This document shows, piece by piece, positions 1 to 8,480 of a DNA stretch of 64,000 bases. The stretch's first letter is position 1, and each line of letters starts with the position of its first letter. The notes under the pieces were generated by a model. It was not told the DNA's origin. It did not search any database and was given only the letters and a program-made list of their open reading frames with translations. Location of the stretch: the NCBI RefSeq assembly GCF_005937885.2, contig NZ_CP042176.1, positions 3,715,501 through 3,779,500 on the forward strand. The letters are read 5' to 3'. This DNA is from Bradyrhizobium sp. KBS0727. Its GTDB lineage: Bacteria > Pseudomonadota > Alphaproteobacteria > Rhizobiales > Xanthobacteraceae. Made by a program: the position numbers and the translations under genes.

Positions 1-2
1 TG

Positions 3-446
3 AACGACACGGTTCGAGACGTGGCCCGGATCATTAGCCCCGAAGCAACGAGGCGCGGCGTCGTTTTGCGCACGATGCTTGCACCTGAACCACTGCTGGT
101 GCGATCAGACCCAATCCATTTACAGCAGGTGATGCTGAACCTTGTGATGAATGGCATGGACGCCATGGATGACGTGCCAAGCCGGCAGAATTTGACGATC
201 AGAACCCGCAGGCGCGAGCATTCCGATGCTGTGGAGGTCGCGATATCAGACTCAGGAAACGGTATTCCCGAGAAAGACCTCGCGAATATTTTTGATGCGT
301 TCGTCACCACCAAGCCACAGGGAACTGGCCTGGGATTGCCGATTGCCCGCACTATCGTCGAGAGCTACGGCGGTGAAATCTGGGCGGAGAACCGGCAACG
401 GGGCGCGGTTTTCTCTTTCAGACTGCCTTTGGTAAAGGTCGCATAG
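3..446 (+). CDS. Sensor histidine kinase, C-terminal part (cut by window start)
   Basis: The reading frame is open from the first bases, so only the catalytic end of the protein is present. The visible part is a HATPase_c domain: an N-box (NLVMNGMDAM), a G1 box (DSGNGIPE) and a G2 box (GTGLGL). These bind ATP for phosphorylation of a histidine that would lie upstream of the window. The sensing domains and the partner regulator cannot be seen. The layout (HATPase directly at the C-terminus, no fused receiver) fits an orthodox kinase. It ends 86 bases before a small secreted protein on the same strand. Confidence 0.85.
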   Translation, partial: NDTVRDVARIISPEATRRGVVLRTMLAPEPLLVRSDPIHLQQVMLNLVMNGMDAMDDVPSRQNLTIRTRRREHSDAVEVAISDSGNGIPEKDLANIFDAFVTTKPQGTGLGLPIARTIVESYGGEIWAENRQRGAVFSFRLPLVKVA

Positions 447-532
447 GAGGCCGAGGCTCGCTTTCCTTATTCGGTTCTGGCGGAGCCTGTTTGTAGCCAT
501 GATCGAAACGGCATCGAAGCAAAGGACAAGAC

Positions 533-823
533 ATGACTAGACCACTCTTTTCAATACTGCTGGCTGCCGCAGCTGTATTTTCTAGCGCTACGGTGAGGGC
601 GCAACAGGCAACGGCGACGCGAGTTGCAGCCGAAACGGTAGCGGACGTACTTGCGGCGCAGATCCGTATCCAGGGATTTGCCTGTGACAAGCCGCTCGGT
701 GCAAGGAAAAATACAAAGCGCTCGAGGCCGGATCACGACGTCTGGGTCCTCAGGTGCAGCAACGCAATCTACCGGATCAGTCGCGCCCCCGACATGGCTG
801 CCAAGGTCGAACCCGTACAATGA
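533..823 (+). CDS. Small secreted protein of unknown function
   Basis: Encodes 96 residues. The N-terminus is a clear Sec signal peptide (short basic start, hydrophobic run LLAAAAVF, cleavage near VRAQQ), so the mature protein of about 70 residues should be periplasmic. It has two cysteines (in FACDK and LRCSN) that could form a disulfide. A purine-rich ribosome site (AAAGGA) lies 6 bases before the ATG. I do not recognise a family beyond small secreted proteins common in this group. It may be cotranscribed with the kinase upstream. Confidence 0.7.
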   Translation: MTRPLFSILLAAAAVFSSATVRAQQATATRVAAETVADVLAAQIRIQGFACDKPLGARKNTKRSRPDHDVWVLRCSNAIYRISRAPDMAAKVEPVQ

Positions 824-1054
824 TCGATCCGCCCTTTCCCGAGACCGCGCAAACCATCTGTTGCCGCAAGGGTTTCCGCCGCCCGTGACGAGGAGCCAAT
901 CCTCCCCAGGCCTCGCCGCACAGTGAGCACTTGCTCGGCTGCTGCCGTCCGAATCTGCATAGGCAGCGAGCACTCCGGTCCGTATAGAAGGTCGATCGTA
1001 TCCGCTCGTCAGGCCACCTCAAAGGACCGGGCAGGACCCCAGAAAGTGATCATC

Positions 1055-1546
1055 ATGACCATGAATCGTTTTGGGAAATTGGCGTGCACGATCACGTTCG
1101 TGCTGTTTGGATCCACGCTCGCGTCTTCCCAACAACCGCCGCCGGGCGTGCAGGCAGGCATGCTGAGCTGCAATCTCGCGCCGAGCATCGGGCTGATCGT
1201 CGCCGAAAGCCAGCGGATGAGTTGCCGCTACACGCCAAACGGACCATATCCGCCGGAGAATTATAACGGTGTCATGAATACCGTTGGGCTCGAGCTTGGG
1301 GTCACCGCTGCCGGCGTCATGGCGTGGGGCGTGTTCGCGCCGAGCCAGGGGACGCCGATGGGGGCGCTTGCCGGCGAATATGTCGGCGCCAGCGGCGACA
1401 TTTCACTGGGTGTCGGTGTCGGCGCCAACGTGCTTTTCGGCGGGTCAAACCGCACGATTGCGCTGCAGCCGCTGTCCGTTGAAGGGCAGGCGGGTGTCAA
1501 CGTTTCGCTCGGAGTGTCGGGCCTGACGCTGGCATTCGCGCCGTGA
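1055..1546 (+). CDS. DUF992-like secreted protein
   Basis: About 163 residues from this start; a second ATG lies two codons downstream. It has a signal peptide (hydrophobic segment around ITFVLFGSTLASS). The mature part reads AGMLSCNLAPSIG near its start and is Gly/Val-rich, with a strand pattern typical of the DUF992 family of periplasmic proteins. The frame remains open upstream to 923, but that stretch has no hydrophobic leader, so the start that gives the signal peptide is preferred. The TAXI-like gene begins 4 bases after the stop, which suggests an operon. Confidence 0.75.
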   Translation: MTMNRFGKLACTITFVLFGSTLASSQQPPPGVQAGMLSCNLAPSIGLIVAESQRMSCRYTPNGPYPPENYNGVMNTVGLELGVTAAGVMAWGVFAPSQGTPMGALAGEYVGASGDISLGVGVGANVLFGGSNRTIALQPLSVEGQAGVNVSLGVSGLTLAFAP

Positions 1547-1550
1547 CGCC

Positions 1551-2888
1551 GTGAGCGGTCTCGCCATCAACTCTTGGCCGCGCTGGCTCCGGATATTGAT
1601 TGTCGGCGCAGCCACGGCCGCGACAATTGGCGGCGGATGGTTCGTCTATCGCTATTTCGCAAAGCCTGTCGTGCTTACGGTGGCCGCCGGGTCGGCCGAT
1701 GGCGACGCGCTGGCGCTGATTTCGGCGATATCGGCACGTCTGGCGACGTCGAATTCCCATGTCCGATTGAAGGTCAGCGATAGCGGCTCGTCGGCGAAGG
1801 CCGCTGAGATGTTGGCCGCACACAAGGTGGACCTCGCCATTGTTCGCGGCGACACAAGCGGCCTTGCAGATGCAAGGAGCGTACTGCTCCTGACCCATGG
1901 CGTGGTTTTGATCATGGCTCCGTCGGCTGCGAGCGCCGATAGTCTGGGCGATCTCCGCAATACCACGATCGGCGTCGTCGGCGGGGCGATCAACCAGCCG
2001 GCAGTGGAGGCGCTGAAGCAGGTGTATCAATTCGACCGCGCCAAGGTCACCTTTCAGGATGTCGCCATCAGTGACGCCGCGGGGGCGCTGGCGTCGGGCA
2101 AAGTTCACGCTTTGCTGGTCGTTGTTCCCCTGACGGAAAAATACCTCGCCAAAGTCAGGCAATTCTTTCAGCAGGAACGCGTCAAAGGGGCGGCGCCAAA
2201 GCTGATCGAAATCGAGTCGGCCGGCGCGGTTGTCAACGTCGCGCAGTATTACGAAAGCTATGATATTCCAAAGGGCACCTTACGCGGCGCGCCGCCGGTT
2301 CCCTCCGATGACCTGACGTCGCTGCGGGTTTCCTATTTTCTCGTCGCCAATAAATCAGTCAACGCCGACGCCATTACCGATCTCACGCAGTCGCTGGTCG
2401 ACGCCAAACGGGACCTGCTGTCACAATTTCCGATTCTGGCGCAGGCGGCGGCGCCGAGCACGGATACCGATGCCCTGATTCCGATCCATCCGGGGGCTGC
2501 GACTTATTACAACGGCAATCAACAGAGCTTTCTCGATAAATACGATGACAAGCTGTATTACGGCTCCTTGCTGTTGGGTTCACTGATCTCCGTCCTCGTG
2601 GCAGCCTGGCGTTTTGCCCGGTCCGACAGCGGATCCGAGAGCAAGCTGCAGCCGCTCTACGAACTGGGCAACGACATCCGGAACGCCAGGAGCGAAGCCG
2701 AGTTGGACGAAATCGAGAAACGGATTGACCATATCCTCAAGGCCGAACTGGCCAGGAATGCCGGCGGCGAGGGCGCGGACAGCTTCGAGATGGCAGCGCT
2801 CGGTCTTGCCGCACACAGGCTCCAATATTTGATGAGCCATTGCAGGAGCCGTCTCGCCAGTGGGCCTGCAAACCAGGCAGGCCATTAG
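1551..2888 (+). CDS. TAXI-family TRAP transporter solute-binding protein, membrane-anchored
   Basis: 445 residues from a GTG start. An N-terminal transmembrane helix (about residues 14-34) anchors the protein. It is followed by a TAXI-type periplasmic binding fold, with GSADGDALAL near the start and the KVDLAIVRGD and TTIGVVGG motifs. A second hydrophobic helix (about 340-360, YYGSLLLGSLISVLVAAW) precedes a cytoplasmic tail of about 80 residues. No TRAP permease lies nearby, so a sensor or orphan binding role is possible. The ligand cannot be deduced. The gene starts 4 bases after the DUF992-like gene. Confidence 0.8.
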   Translation: MSGLAINSWPRWLRILIVGAATAATIGGGWFVYRYFAKPVVLTVAAGSADGDALALISAISARLATSNSHVRLKVSDSGSSAKAAEMLAAHKVDLAIVRGDTSGLADARSVLLLTHGVVLIMAPSAASADSLGDLRNTTIGVVGGAINQPAVEALKQVYQFDRAKVTFQDVAISDAAGALASGKVHALLVVVPLTEKYLAKVRQFFQQERVKGAAPKLIEIESAGAVVNVAQYYESYDIPKGTLRGAPPVPSDDLTSLRVSYFLVANKSVNADAITDLTQSLVDAKRDLLSQFPILAQAAAPSTDTDALIPIHPGAATYYNGNQQSFLDKYDDKLYYGSLLLGSLISVLVAAWRFARSDSGSESKLQPLYELGNDIRNARSEAELDEIEKRIDHILKAELARNAGGEGADSFEMAALGLAAHRLQYLMSHCRSRLASGPANQAGH

Positions 2889-2976
2889 CGCGCTGACGGC
2901 TGATCATTGCGCCGGCGCGCGCCGGCTGTGCACGGGCAGCTACCGCGTTTGCTACTTGGTCATCATGCATGGAGCG

Positions 2977-3378
2977 TTAAGACCGTTTTTCTTCGCTTCC
3001 CGCCGCCACGGCCACAACACACCACACCGCCAGCGCCGCATGGGCCAGCACCACCGGCCACAACGCGATGCCGAACATGCCCTGGTTGGCCCACGCCAGA
3101 ACCAGGATTGCGACGACAGCTGCATTGTAGAGCAGCATGGCCACGATCAATCCTCGCGCGGCACCGCCGGCCGCGTTTTCCCGCGCAAGCCAGCACGCAA
3201 CACCGAGCGCGAGTATCGCCGCGCCGGCTACGCGGCTGGCCGTGACGCCGGCAGCCGTGCCGGGCGCCGCGCCCAGCAGTAATTCCACCAGCAAGGAGGG
3301 GGCCGTCACCAGCACCAGGCCGGTCGCCGCCTCGACCGCGCCCATTGCTGAAAGGAGCGGCCGAGGGGTCCCGCTCAT
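2977..3378 (-). CDS. Small integral membrane protein
   Basis: 133 residues, with four hydrophobic segments separated by short loops and a basic C-terminus (EEKRS). No catalytic motif is visible and I do not recognise a named family. The ATG overlaps the stop codon of the arylsulfatase remnant upstream (the stop TGA and start ATG share bases 3376-3377), so translation was probably coupled to that gene. Its upstream partner now survives only as a fragment, and expression of this gene may have changed with it. Confidence 0.7.
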   Translation of the reverse strand: MSGTPRPLLSAMGAVEAATGLVLVTAPSLLVELLLGAAPGTAAGVTASRVAGAAILALGVACWLARENAAGGAARGLIVAMLLYNAAVVAILVLAWANQGMFGIALWPVVLAHAALAVWCVVAVAAGSEEKRS

Positions 3379-3815
3379 TTCCGCGCCTTCGATGCGGGCT
3401 GTTTGGCGGCTGGTTGTTCGATCGGATCGGGCTCCGGCGCCGCCGTGGGTCCGAGTTCGGCCTTGGCTTGCGCCGGGTCCTTGAGCTCCGGCTCGAGTTT
3501 GAACGTCAGCTTGTCGATTTTGCCGGTGAACTTGAACGGCGGGTCGTAGCGATATTCCAACATCGCCACGCCGCTGCGGGTGTCCATGCCGACGTCGAAG
3601 CTTTCGTCCTCGGGGAAGGTAACCGACATGGAGTGCTCCATGGATTTCCGCGCCACCTCCTTGCCGTCCACCGAGAGAACGCCGGTTCCTCCCTTGCCCA
3701 GGCCTGGACCATCGAGCGCAAGCGCTTCGGCTTTCCCGACAAGATCGGTATGAGTTCTGGTTGGCGATATCGCGGGCTTTTTTGCCGTAGCGGTGACCTG
3801 GTGATGGACGGTCAT
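3375..3815 (-). pseudogene. Arylsulfatase C-terminal remnant
   Basis: The ORF is 146 residues. From about residue 33 it matches the C-terminal accessory domain of arylsulfatases: GPGLGKGGTGVLSVDGKEVA, then a DESFDVGMDTRSG segment and FKFTGKIDKLTFKL. In intact enzymes this domain follows about 400 residues holding the Cys/Ser-x-Pro-x-Arg formylglycine site and metal ligands, and none of that is present here. The first 30 residues look unrelated. The fragment is read here as a 5'-truncated gene. It might still be translated because its end is coupled to the membrane protein downstream. Confidence 0.65.
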
Positions 3816-3924
3816 TTGGATGCCCCGTGAGCTCGGCAGGATGGCTCGATTGGGCGCAACACATCACGAGGAGCGGTGGAGCGATATTGTCCTTTGGGGA
3901 AGACCTGGAGTTGTGCTCACCGCA

Positions 3925-4557
3925 CTATGCCGGGGGCGAGGGCGGTGCCGTCAATCCGAGACGTTCGGCAATGGATACAGCCTCCGCGAACGACTGAACC
4001 TGCAGCTTCTGCATGACCATGTGGCGGTGGGCCTTGATCGTGCGTTCAGAAGTGCCCAACGAATGGGCGATCTGCTTGTTGAGCTTTCCGCGCACCATTT
4101 GCAAAAAGACTTCGGCTTCGCGCGGCGTAAGCGAGGCGATCAGTGCCCTGAAAGTGTTGAGCTGGTCGCGGCTCTCCCAAATTTTTGCGTACCGGGCCAT
4201 CGCAGCTTCGATTGCCTGCAGCAGCGTTTTCCGGGACACGGGTTTAGCCAGGAAATCGTCAGCGCCGGCCTTGATGGCGCGTACGCTGGTTGGAATATCG
4301 CCGTGGCCGGTCATGAAGATAATCGGCCAGTCGTGGGCTAATTTTGTGAGTTCTTCCTGCAACTGCAATCCGGTAAACGATGGCATCTCCACGTCGAGCA
4401 GCAGGCAGCCTGGCCTGGCATCGGCAACGGCCCGCAGGAAGCCGGCCGCAGAGTCATACTCGGCTACATCATAGCCCGACACCTTGAGCAGGCGAGAAAC
4501 CGCACTGCGAAACGAAGCGTCGTCATCCACGATGTGAATCGCAGGCGCACCCGTCAT
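3925..4557 (-). CDS. FixJ-type two-component response regulator
   Basis: 210 residues. The receiver domain (about 5-120) has the acidic cluster Asp11-13, the phosphoacceptor Asp55 (in LLLDVEMPS), Thr83 and Lys105. The C-terminal LuxR/FixJ helix-turn-helix (about 140-200) contains LTPREAEVF and KQIAHSLGTSERTIKAHR. It therefore binds DNA as a phosphorylation-activated transcription factor. No kinase is adjacent on this strand; the partial histidine kinase at the window start is 3.5 kb away on the opposite strand. Targets are unknown. Confidence 0.92.
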   Translation of the reverse strand: MTGAPAIHIVDDDASFRSAVSRLLKVSGYDVAEYDSAAGFLRAVADARPGCLLLDVEMPSFTGLQLQEELTKLAHDWPIIFMTGHGDIPTSVRAIKAGADDFLAKPVSRKTLLQAIEAAMARYAKIWESRDQLNTFRALIASLTPREAEVFLQMVRGKLNKQIAHSLGTSERTIKAHRHMVMQKLQVQSFAEAVSIAERLGLTAPPSPPA

Positions 4558-4763
4558 TCCAATACTTGTTCTTCACTTTTTCGCAGGGCACATCTCGCAT
4601 CCGCGAGAAGCCCGCTGCATTTTGGGAAAATCAGGTGTCGTGAGAATAGCGGGGGCGTGCACGAACGGCAATGCGAACCGTCAGGCGCAGCCACCCATTG
4701 CGACGTACATTTTGTGCCAACGCACTCGCGCATTGTGGCGTTTTGTCGCAGGCTTGACGCAGG

Positions 4764-4841
4764 CTAGAGATAGGCGGTGTAGGAGCTGATCCAGACCAGA
4801 ATGGAAGCAAGCAGTCCGATCACGCCGGCATTTTGGCGCAC
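4764..4841 (-). CDS. Possible 25-residue single-helix membrane microprotein
   Basis: A GTG-started ORF of 25 residues reading as one hydrophobic helix (GVIGLLASILVWISSY) with a short Arg/Gln N-terminus. A purine-rich TAGGAGA ribosome site lies about 6 bases upstream. It stands in an otherwise empty interval between two divergently placed genes. Support is limited to the ribosome site and the helix, so it is tentative. Confidence 0.35.
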   Translation of the reverse strand: MRQNAGVIGLLASILVWISSYTAYL

Positions 4842-4988
4842 CGAAATTCTCCTACCGCTTCATGGTTTTCTTAAATTTTGAACGCTGCCGGTTTTTGCAT
4901 AGCCGATGCGCTGCTGCCTTTTCATAGTCGCGTCCAGGCGTGGCCCATTCGAGAGGTGGTCACCGCATTCGCAACGGGAGAGGGAAAC

Positions 4989-5669
4989 ATGAAACCTGCA
5001 AGACTGGTTCGGTTCGCGGCACTGCTCGTCGTGACGGCGGCATTCGCTTCCGAAGCGTCGCTCGCTCAGACACCCGCGGCGCCGTCCGCCATGAAGACGA
5101 TCGGCACACCGTCCGGGCAGGCCAGGCCCGAGATCGTGCCGTCGCTGTTCGTGCTCAACTCGCGCGGCGCAACGTTGCAGGGGGACACGCTGACCCTGAC
5201 CGGGGTGACGCCGAATTCGATTATCTTTGCCGATCGTCCGGTGCGGGCGGCGGGCCACCAGCCGACCGCCGACGTGATTGCGGAGTGGGGATCCGGCGAC
5301 GACAGCTTTGTCAAGAATCCACCGAATGCAACCCTCTCGGTGCTCGGCAAGGACGGGTCCGTGAAGGATGCCGTCGTGGTGCTGAAGAACCCGAAACTCG
5401 AAGGCGACAAGCTGACGTTCAACGTGCAGACCCTCGAAGGCGACCTGGCCGGCGCCGACGGCGCGGCCGCGCTCTTCATCGACATCATCGGCCGGCCGTT
5501 CACACCGCTGTCGTTTGCCGGCGTGGCCCGCCGTTCGGCGTTTAGAGGCGCCATGTATGCCGGCGCCGTAGGTGCGGCCGCTTATGGAGCGGCTGCCTAT
5601 GCGGCGCCCTATGGCTACCCGTATGCCCGGCCGGCCTGCGGCTACTACCCGTATCCGCCTTGCTATTGA
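4989..5669 (+). CDS. Secreted protein with Ala/Gly/Tyr/Pro-rich tail
   Basis: 226 residues. The start at 4989 follows a strong GGGAGAGGG site and gives a clean signal peptide ending near SLAQT. The central part (about 45-170) looks like a beta-rich domain with repeated hydrophobic strands (GATLQGDTLTLTGVTPNSII, then LEGDKLTFNVQTLEGDL). The last 45 residues are rich in Ala, Gly and Tyr and end PACGYYPYPPCY. That tail resembles surface-associated proteins but does not define a family. Periplasmic or cell-surface location is inferred. Confidence 0.75.
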   Translation: MKPARLVRFAALLVVTAAFASEASLAQTPAAPSAMKTIGTPSGQARPEIVPSLFVLNSRGATLQGDTLTLTGVTPNSIIFADRPVRAAGHQPTADVIAEWGSGDDSFVKNPPNATLSVLGKDGSVKDAVVVLKNPKLEGDKLTFNVQTLEGDLAGADGAAALFIDIIGRPFTPLSFAGVARRSAFRGAMYAGAVGAAAYGAAAYAAPYGYPYARPACGYYPYPPCY

Positions 5670-5722
5670 ACAAGAACCCGAAGGCCGGGAGGCAGGGCTT
5701 TGCGGCTCGGTAATTCGCTAGC

Positions 5723-5745
5723 AGCCGGCGCTTCAGGCGCCGGCT
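5723..5745. terminator. GC-rich hairpin between two genes
   Basis: A perfect 9-bp stem (AGCCGGCGC and its complement) around the loop TTCAG lies 53 bases after the previous stop codon. No T-run follows, so it is at best a weak or Rho-assisted terminator. It ends 20 bases before the next start codon. Confidence 0.4.
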
Positions 5746-5764
5746 CCTCCGCTGGAGAAAAGCA

Positions 5765-6121
5765 ATGTCCAGGTTCGCTATCACCGCAATGCTTCTGTTC
5801 GCGACGGCGATCTCCGAGGCGCGTGCCCAGGTGGATATCAGCAGCTACGCCGACGCCAATGGTTTCATCAACGTTCAGAAGCTGACCTGTGCCCAGTTGG
5901 CGGGGACCTGGCAGGGCGACGCCGACCGGCTGACTGCCTGGTACAGCGGCTGGTACAACGGGCTTGCCCGCAAGCATTACATGGACGTGAGCAAGAGCAA
6001 GGAAGCCGAGCACGAAGTGATCGTCTACTGCAAGGCCAATCCGGAACAGCTCATCATCGAGGCGATCGCCGTCGTGTTCAAGGATATGCGGGCGAAGCTC
6101 GGAATTGAAATGAAGCCATGA
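5765..6121 (+). CDS. HdeA/HdeB-family periplasmic protein
   Basis: 118 residues with a signal peptide cut near ARAQV. The mature part carries the HdeA/HdeB pattern: LTCAQLAG, an aromatic WYSGWYNG segment, and a second cysteine in VIVYCKANPEQ about 65 residues later. The two cysteines would form the family's disulfide. In enterobacteria HdeA/B are acid-stress chaperones; whether this homologue acts that way is not shown. A GGAG site sits 7 bases before the ATG. Confidence 0.75.
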   Translation: MSRFAITAMLLFATAISEARAQVDISSYADANGFINVQKLTCAQLAGTWQGDADRLTAWYSGWYNGLARKHYMDVSKSKEAEHEVIVYCKANPEQLIIEAIAVVFKDMRAKLGIEMKP

Positions 6122-6216
6122 CGTGGCTCAAGCCGCAATGACGAACTGACGGAGCTGCCTACTCGCAAAAACCTCATGATCGAGGACCGTCGCCCAAGGA
6201 AAATTTCAGCTGGCCT

Positions 6217-6427
6217 ATCCGGATGGGCAATCGCGTGCGCACTATAATTGTCATCGACGACAATCCCAGCATGCTGCAAGGGCTCAGCCGGCTTTTGTCG
6301 GCGCACGGCTTTCGTGTGCAGACTTTCACGTCGGCGGAGTCCTTTCTGGAGGATGCCACCCGCCTAAGTGCGGATTGCTTGCTCCTCGACATTCATCTCG
6401 GCGGGATTTCAGGGATCGAGTTGCAGC
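6217..6427 (+). repeat. 211-bp direct duplication, copy 1
   Basis: This stretch recurs at 6690-6900, same length, with about 8 mismatches by eye (roughly 96% identity). It covers the start codon and the first 68 codons of the receiver gene. Confidence 0.9.
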
Positions 6428-6600
6428 GTCAACTGACTTCGTTCGGCACCGACCTTCCGGTGATCTTCATGACCGCGATCGACACTGACGCGGCCCGGCA
6501 GGAGGCGTTTGATGCCGGATGTATCGCCTACCTCAGGAAACCGTTCCTGTCGAAATTGCTGATTGATGCGATCAATCGGGTAACTGGTAGAGGCGAGTAA
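6223..6600 (+). CDS. Single-domain response regulator (receiver only)
   Basis: 125 residues forming one complete CheY-like receiver: acidic Asp12-Asp13, phosphoacceptor Asp56 (LLLDIHLGG), Thr84 and Lys106. There is no output domain, so it should act by protein contact or as a phosphorelay intermediate. The sequence is closest in style to FixJ-family receivers. Its first 205 bases plus 6 upstream bases are duplicated at 6690-6900. No kinase gene is adjacent. Confidence 0.85.
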   Translation: MGNRVRTIIVIDDNPSMLQGLSRLLSAHGFRVQTFTSAESFLEDATRLSADCLLLDIHLGGISGIELQRQLTSFGTDLPVIFMTAIDTDAARQEAFDAGCIAYLRKPFLSKLLIDAINRVTGRGE

Positions 6601-6689
6601 TGTTCGAATAATTCCGTGGCGCGGTACAAAATAGATAGCTCGCAGACAATTTTCTCGAGCAAATCCATGTGGTGGCTGACCTGAAGCAA

Positions 6690-6900
6690 ATCCGGATGGG
6701 CAATCGCGTGCGCACTATAATTGTCATCGACGACAATCGCAGCATGCTGCAAGGGCTCACCCGGCTTTTGTCGGCGCACGGCTTTCGTGTGCAGACTTTC
6801 ACGTCGGCGGAGTCCTTTCTGGAGGATTCCACCAGCCTAAGTGCGGATTGCCTGCTCCGTGACATTCATCTCAGCGGGATTTCAGGGATCGAGTTGCAGC
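6690..6900 (+). repeat. 211-bp direct duplication, copy 2
   Basis: Second copy of the receiver 5' part, 262 bases downstream of the end of copy 1. Homology stops abruptly at GTTGCAGC, and the frame meets a TGA 3 bases later. Confidence 0.9.
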
Positions 6901-6905
6901 ATTGA
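6696..6905 (+). pseudogene. Truncated receiver domain (duplicate)
   Basis: 69 residues, identical to the neighbouring receiver except for a few substitutions (Leu55 to Arg beside the kept Asp56, and Asp54-region changes in the preceding loop). It ends where Thr84 and Lys106 would follow, so it lacks half of the fold and cannot be a working receiver. It arose by the 211-bp duplication. The frame is intact, so a short peptide could still be made. Confidence 0.75.
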
Positions 6906-7000
6906 GGCGTGAACCTGCCGGCCGCCAGTTCAGACAAAGGAACGATAGCCCAGGCACCCGGTTGAGGGTCCAGACAACTTCCGGAAAAGGGAGATTCTTC

Positions 7001-7285
7001 ATGAAAACAGTTGCCATCGTGTTGGCTACGGTCACCGTCGCAATTGGCGGCCTTGCATCGCCCGCGCATGCATATGGTCCCGACTACGGCTATTGGGGTG
7101 GATACGCGTTCGGCTACTATCGTGATTACGCCCCCGTGGCGACCTACGACGGATATGCGCCGGCGTCCCACGTTGCATACACGACCTACAAGGACCCGCC
7201 GGTTTATCTGGGTACTCGCGAACACACGGTTGCTCATCCCGCCAATTACGGCGGTCCCACGGGGCGCCGCCATCGGAATTGGTAA
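7001..7285 (+). CDS. Small Tyr-rich secreted protein
   Basis: 94 residues from the ATG that follows an AAAAGGGA ribosome site. The signal peptide (VAIVLATVTVAIGGLASPAHA) is clear. The mature part is rich in Tyr and Gly (for example YGYWGGYAFGYYRDY) and ends in basic residues. No family is recognised. A strong hairpin 9 bases past the stop terminates it as a single-gene unit. Confidence 0.7.
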   Translation: MKTVAIVLATVTVAIGGLASPAHAYGPDYGYWGGYAFGYYRDYAPVATYDGYAPASHVAYTTYKDPPVYLGTREHTVAHPANYGGPTGRRHRNW

Positions 7286-7293
7286 CAGACCTC

Positions 7294-7326
7294 GATCAAG
7301 CCCGCCCCGCAAAAGCGGGCTTGATC
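7294..7326 (+). terminator. Intrinsic-type hairpin
   Basis: A perfect 12-bp stem, GATCAAGCCCGC with its complement, and a 9-base loop. Downstream is GTTGGTATATTTTCT, a weak T-rich tail. It lies just after the Tyr-rich secreted protein gene. Confidence 0.75.
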
Positions 7327-7467
7327 GTTGGTATATTTTCTATGCGATGCGCGCGGCAGACGGCTGCTAGAGCAGCAGCGGCGGTCGGGACGCAGGTCGA
7401 ATTGGTCGTCCTGCAACGCATCCGCAGGAGCGGGTTTTCTCATGAGAGGCGGCCAACTGACGCGGCC

Positions 7468-7602
7468 TTAGCCTATAAAACTATGGCGTATTTGACGCAG
7501 CATCGCGAGTGCAACGTCCGTGTACCGTCCGTCGGACAAATACTGGTCTATCTGACTTGCAAAGGTCAGCGCCAGTGCGGCTATGGTGACACCTCTGAGC
7601 AT
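7468..7602 (-). CDS. Small membrane or secreted protein (44 aa)
   Basis: 44 residues with a hydrophobic N-terminus (GVTIAALALTFA) followed by DQYLSDGRYTDVALAMLRQI. This pattern of hydrophobic helix plus D-YxxDGRYTD-A is one I associate with small conserved proteins in Bradyrhizobium. The frame extends upstream, but the added part is not protein-like, so this start was chosen. Function is unknown. Confidence 0.5.
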   Translation of the reverse strand: MLRGVTIAALALTFASQIDQYLSDGRYTDVALAMLRQIRHSFIG

Positions 7603-7946
7603 GACGACCCGATCGTGCGCCGCTGCCGTTAAATGTTGGTTACCAGCACTCGAGAAACAGAACGGGCCCCGTCGGCTCAGATAGCGGCTGAATATCGGCG
7701 CCGCGATGGCCGCACCCCGTTGTTCCTCCCGGAAACGATCAAAGCAGCCGTTCATTTCCGGGTATCTCCGTCGAACTTGGGAAATGGTTTCGTCGGGCCC
7801 GGCCGTCTGTTTCGTCGGCAGCGCGGCACCAAGCGGCTTCACGGGATCGAGAGCCGCGGATTTTGACCGGCCCTAGGGTAGGACTGACGGGCGCGCCACA
7901 GCGTGGATAGGCTGCCACAAAGCACGATGTGCTGAAGCGAACGTTG
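7603..7946. other. Intergenic stretch without a supported gene
   Basis: Two overlapping ORFs on opposite strands are open here, but neither has a ribosome site or protein-like composition. I see nothing else supported. Confidence 0.4.
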
Positions 7947-8036
7947 CTAGATCAGCGACATCGCCTCGACGATGCGAATAATGCCGAAGGTGAGAACTTG
8001 GCAGGCGACCAGGAAAATGGCGAAATCGAGCCACAT
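7947..8036 (-). CDS. 29-residue membrane microprotein
   Basis: A short ORF with a textbook GGAGGA ribosome site 4 bases before its ATG. The product is almost entirely one hydrophobic helix (WLDFAIFLVACQVLTFGII) followed by RIVEAMSLI. The ribosome site and amphipathic end argue for a translated membrane microprotein. No homologue is recognised. Confidence 0.45.
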   Translation of the reverse strand: MWLDFAIFLVACQVLTFGIIRIVEAMSLI

Positions 8037-8135
8037 CTCGTCCTCCGCGGACCGGTTGCACGCCAGGAGGTTGGGAGATTCTGGTTTACAAAAGGTTAAA
8101 GCGACGTCCCGCATGCCCGAGCGACTTTGCGGACT

Positions 8136-8480
8136 TCACACAAAAAAGGCACAGGTCCTCTCGATCAGCCAAAACGCCGCCACCGTGCCGATCGCGTACG
8201 CCGCGATGACGTCGAGCCGATTGACTGCTCGCTCAATCAGGGCAGGTTTGAGGCGAAGCGCCATTGCGGTGCGAAACAGGCCGCCCGCCGTTAGGGCCGC
8301 AGCCACGAAAGCCAACTGCCCAATCTCCACGCCGAGGTTGAAAAACAGCAGCGCAACGGGGATCGCATGTTGAGGTAATCCTACCTCGGCCAGCGCTCCG
8401 GCGAAGCCAAACCCGTGTAAAAGCCCAAAGCTGAAGGCAACCAGCCAAGCTCGACGAACTCGACGAGAGCGGCCGTCAAT
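8136..8480 (-). pseudogene. HupE/UreJ-family C-terminal remnant
   Basis: The frame is open from 8480 down to the stop at 8136. Reading from the internal end it gives AWLVAFSFGLLHGFGFAGAL, then a LFFNLGVEIGQLAFVAA segment and two further membrane helices. These are hallmark motifs of the C-terminal half of HupE/UreJ-type metal permeases. The N-terminal helices and any start codon are missing: an in-frame stop lies just upstream and the sequence turns non-homologous near 8450. It is a truncated gene. Confidence 0.7.
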
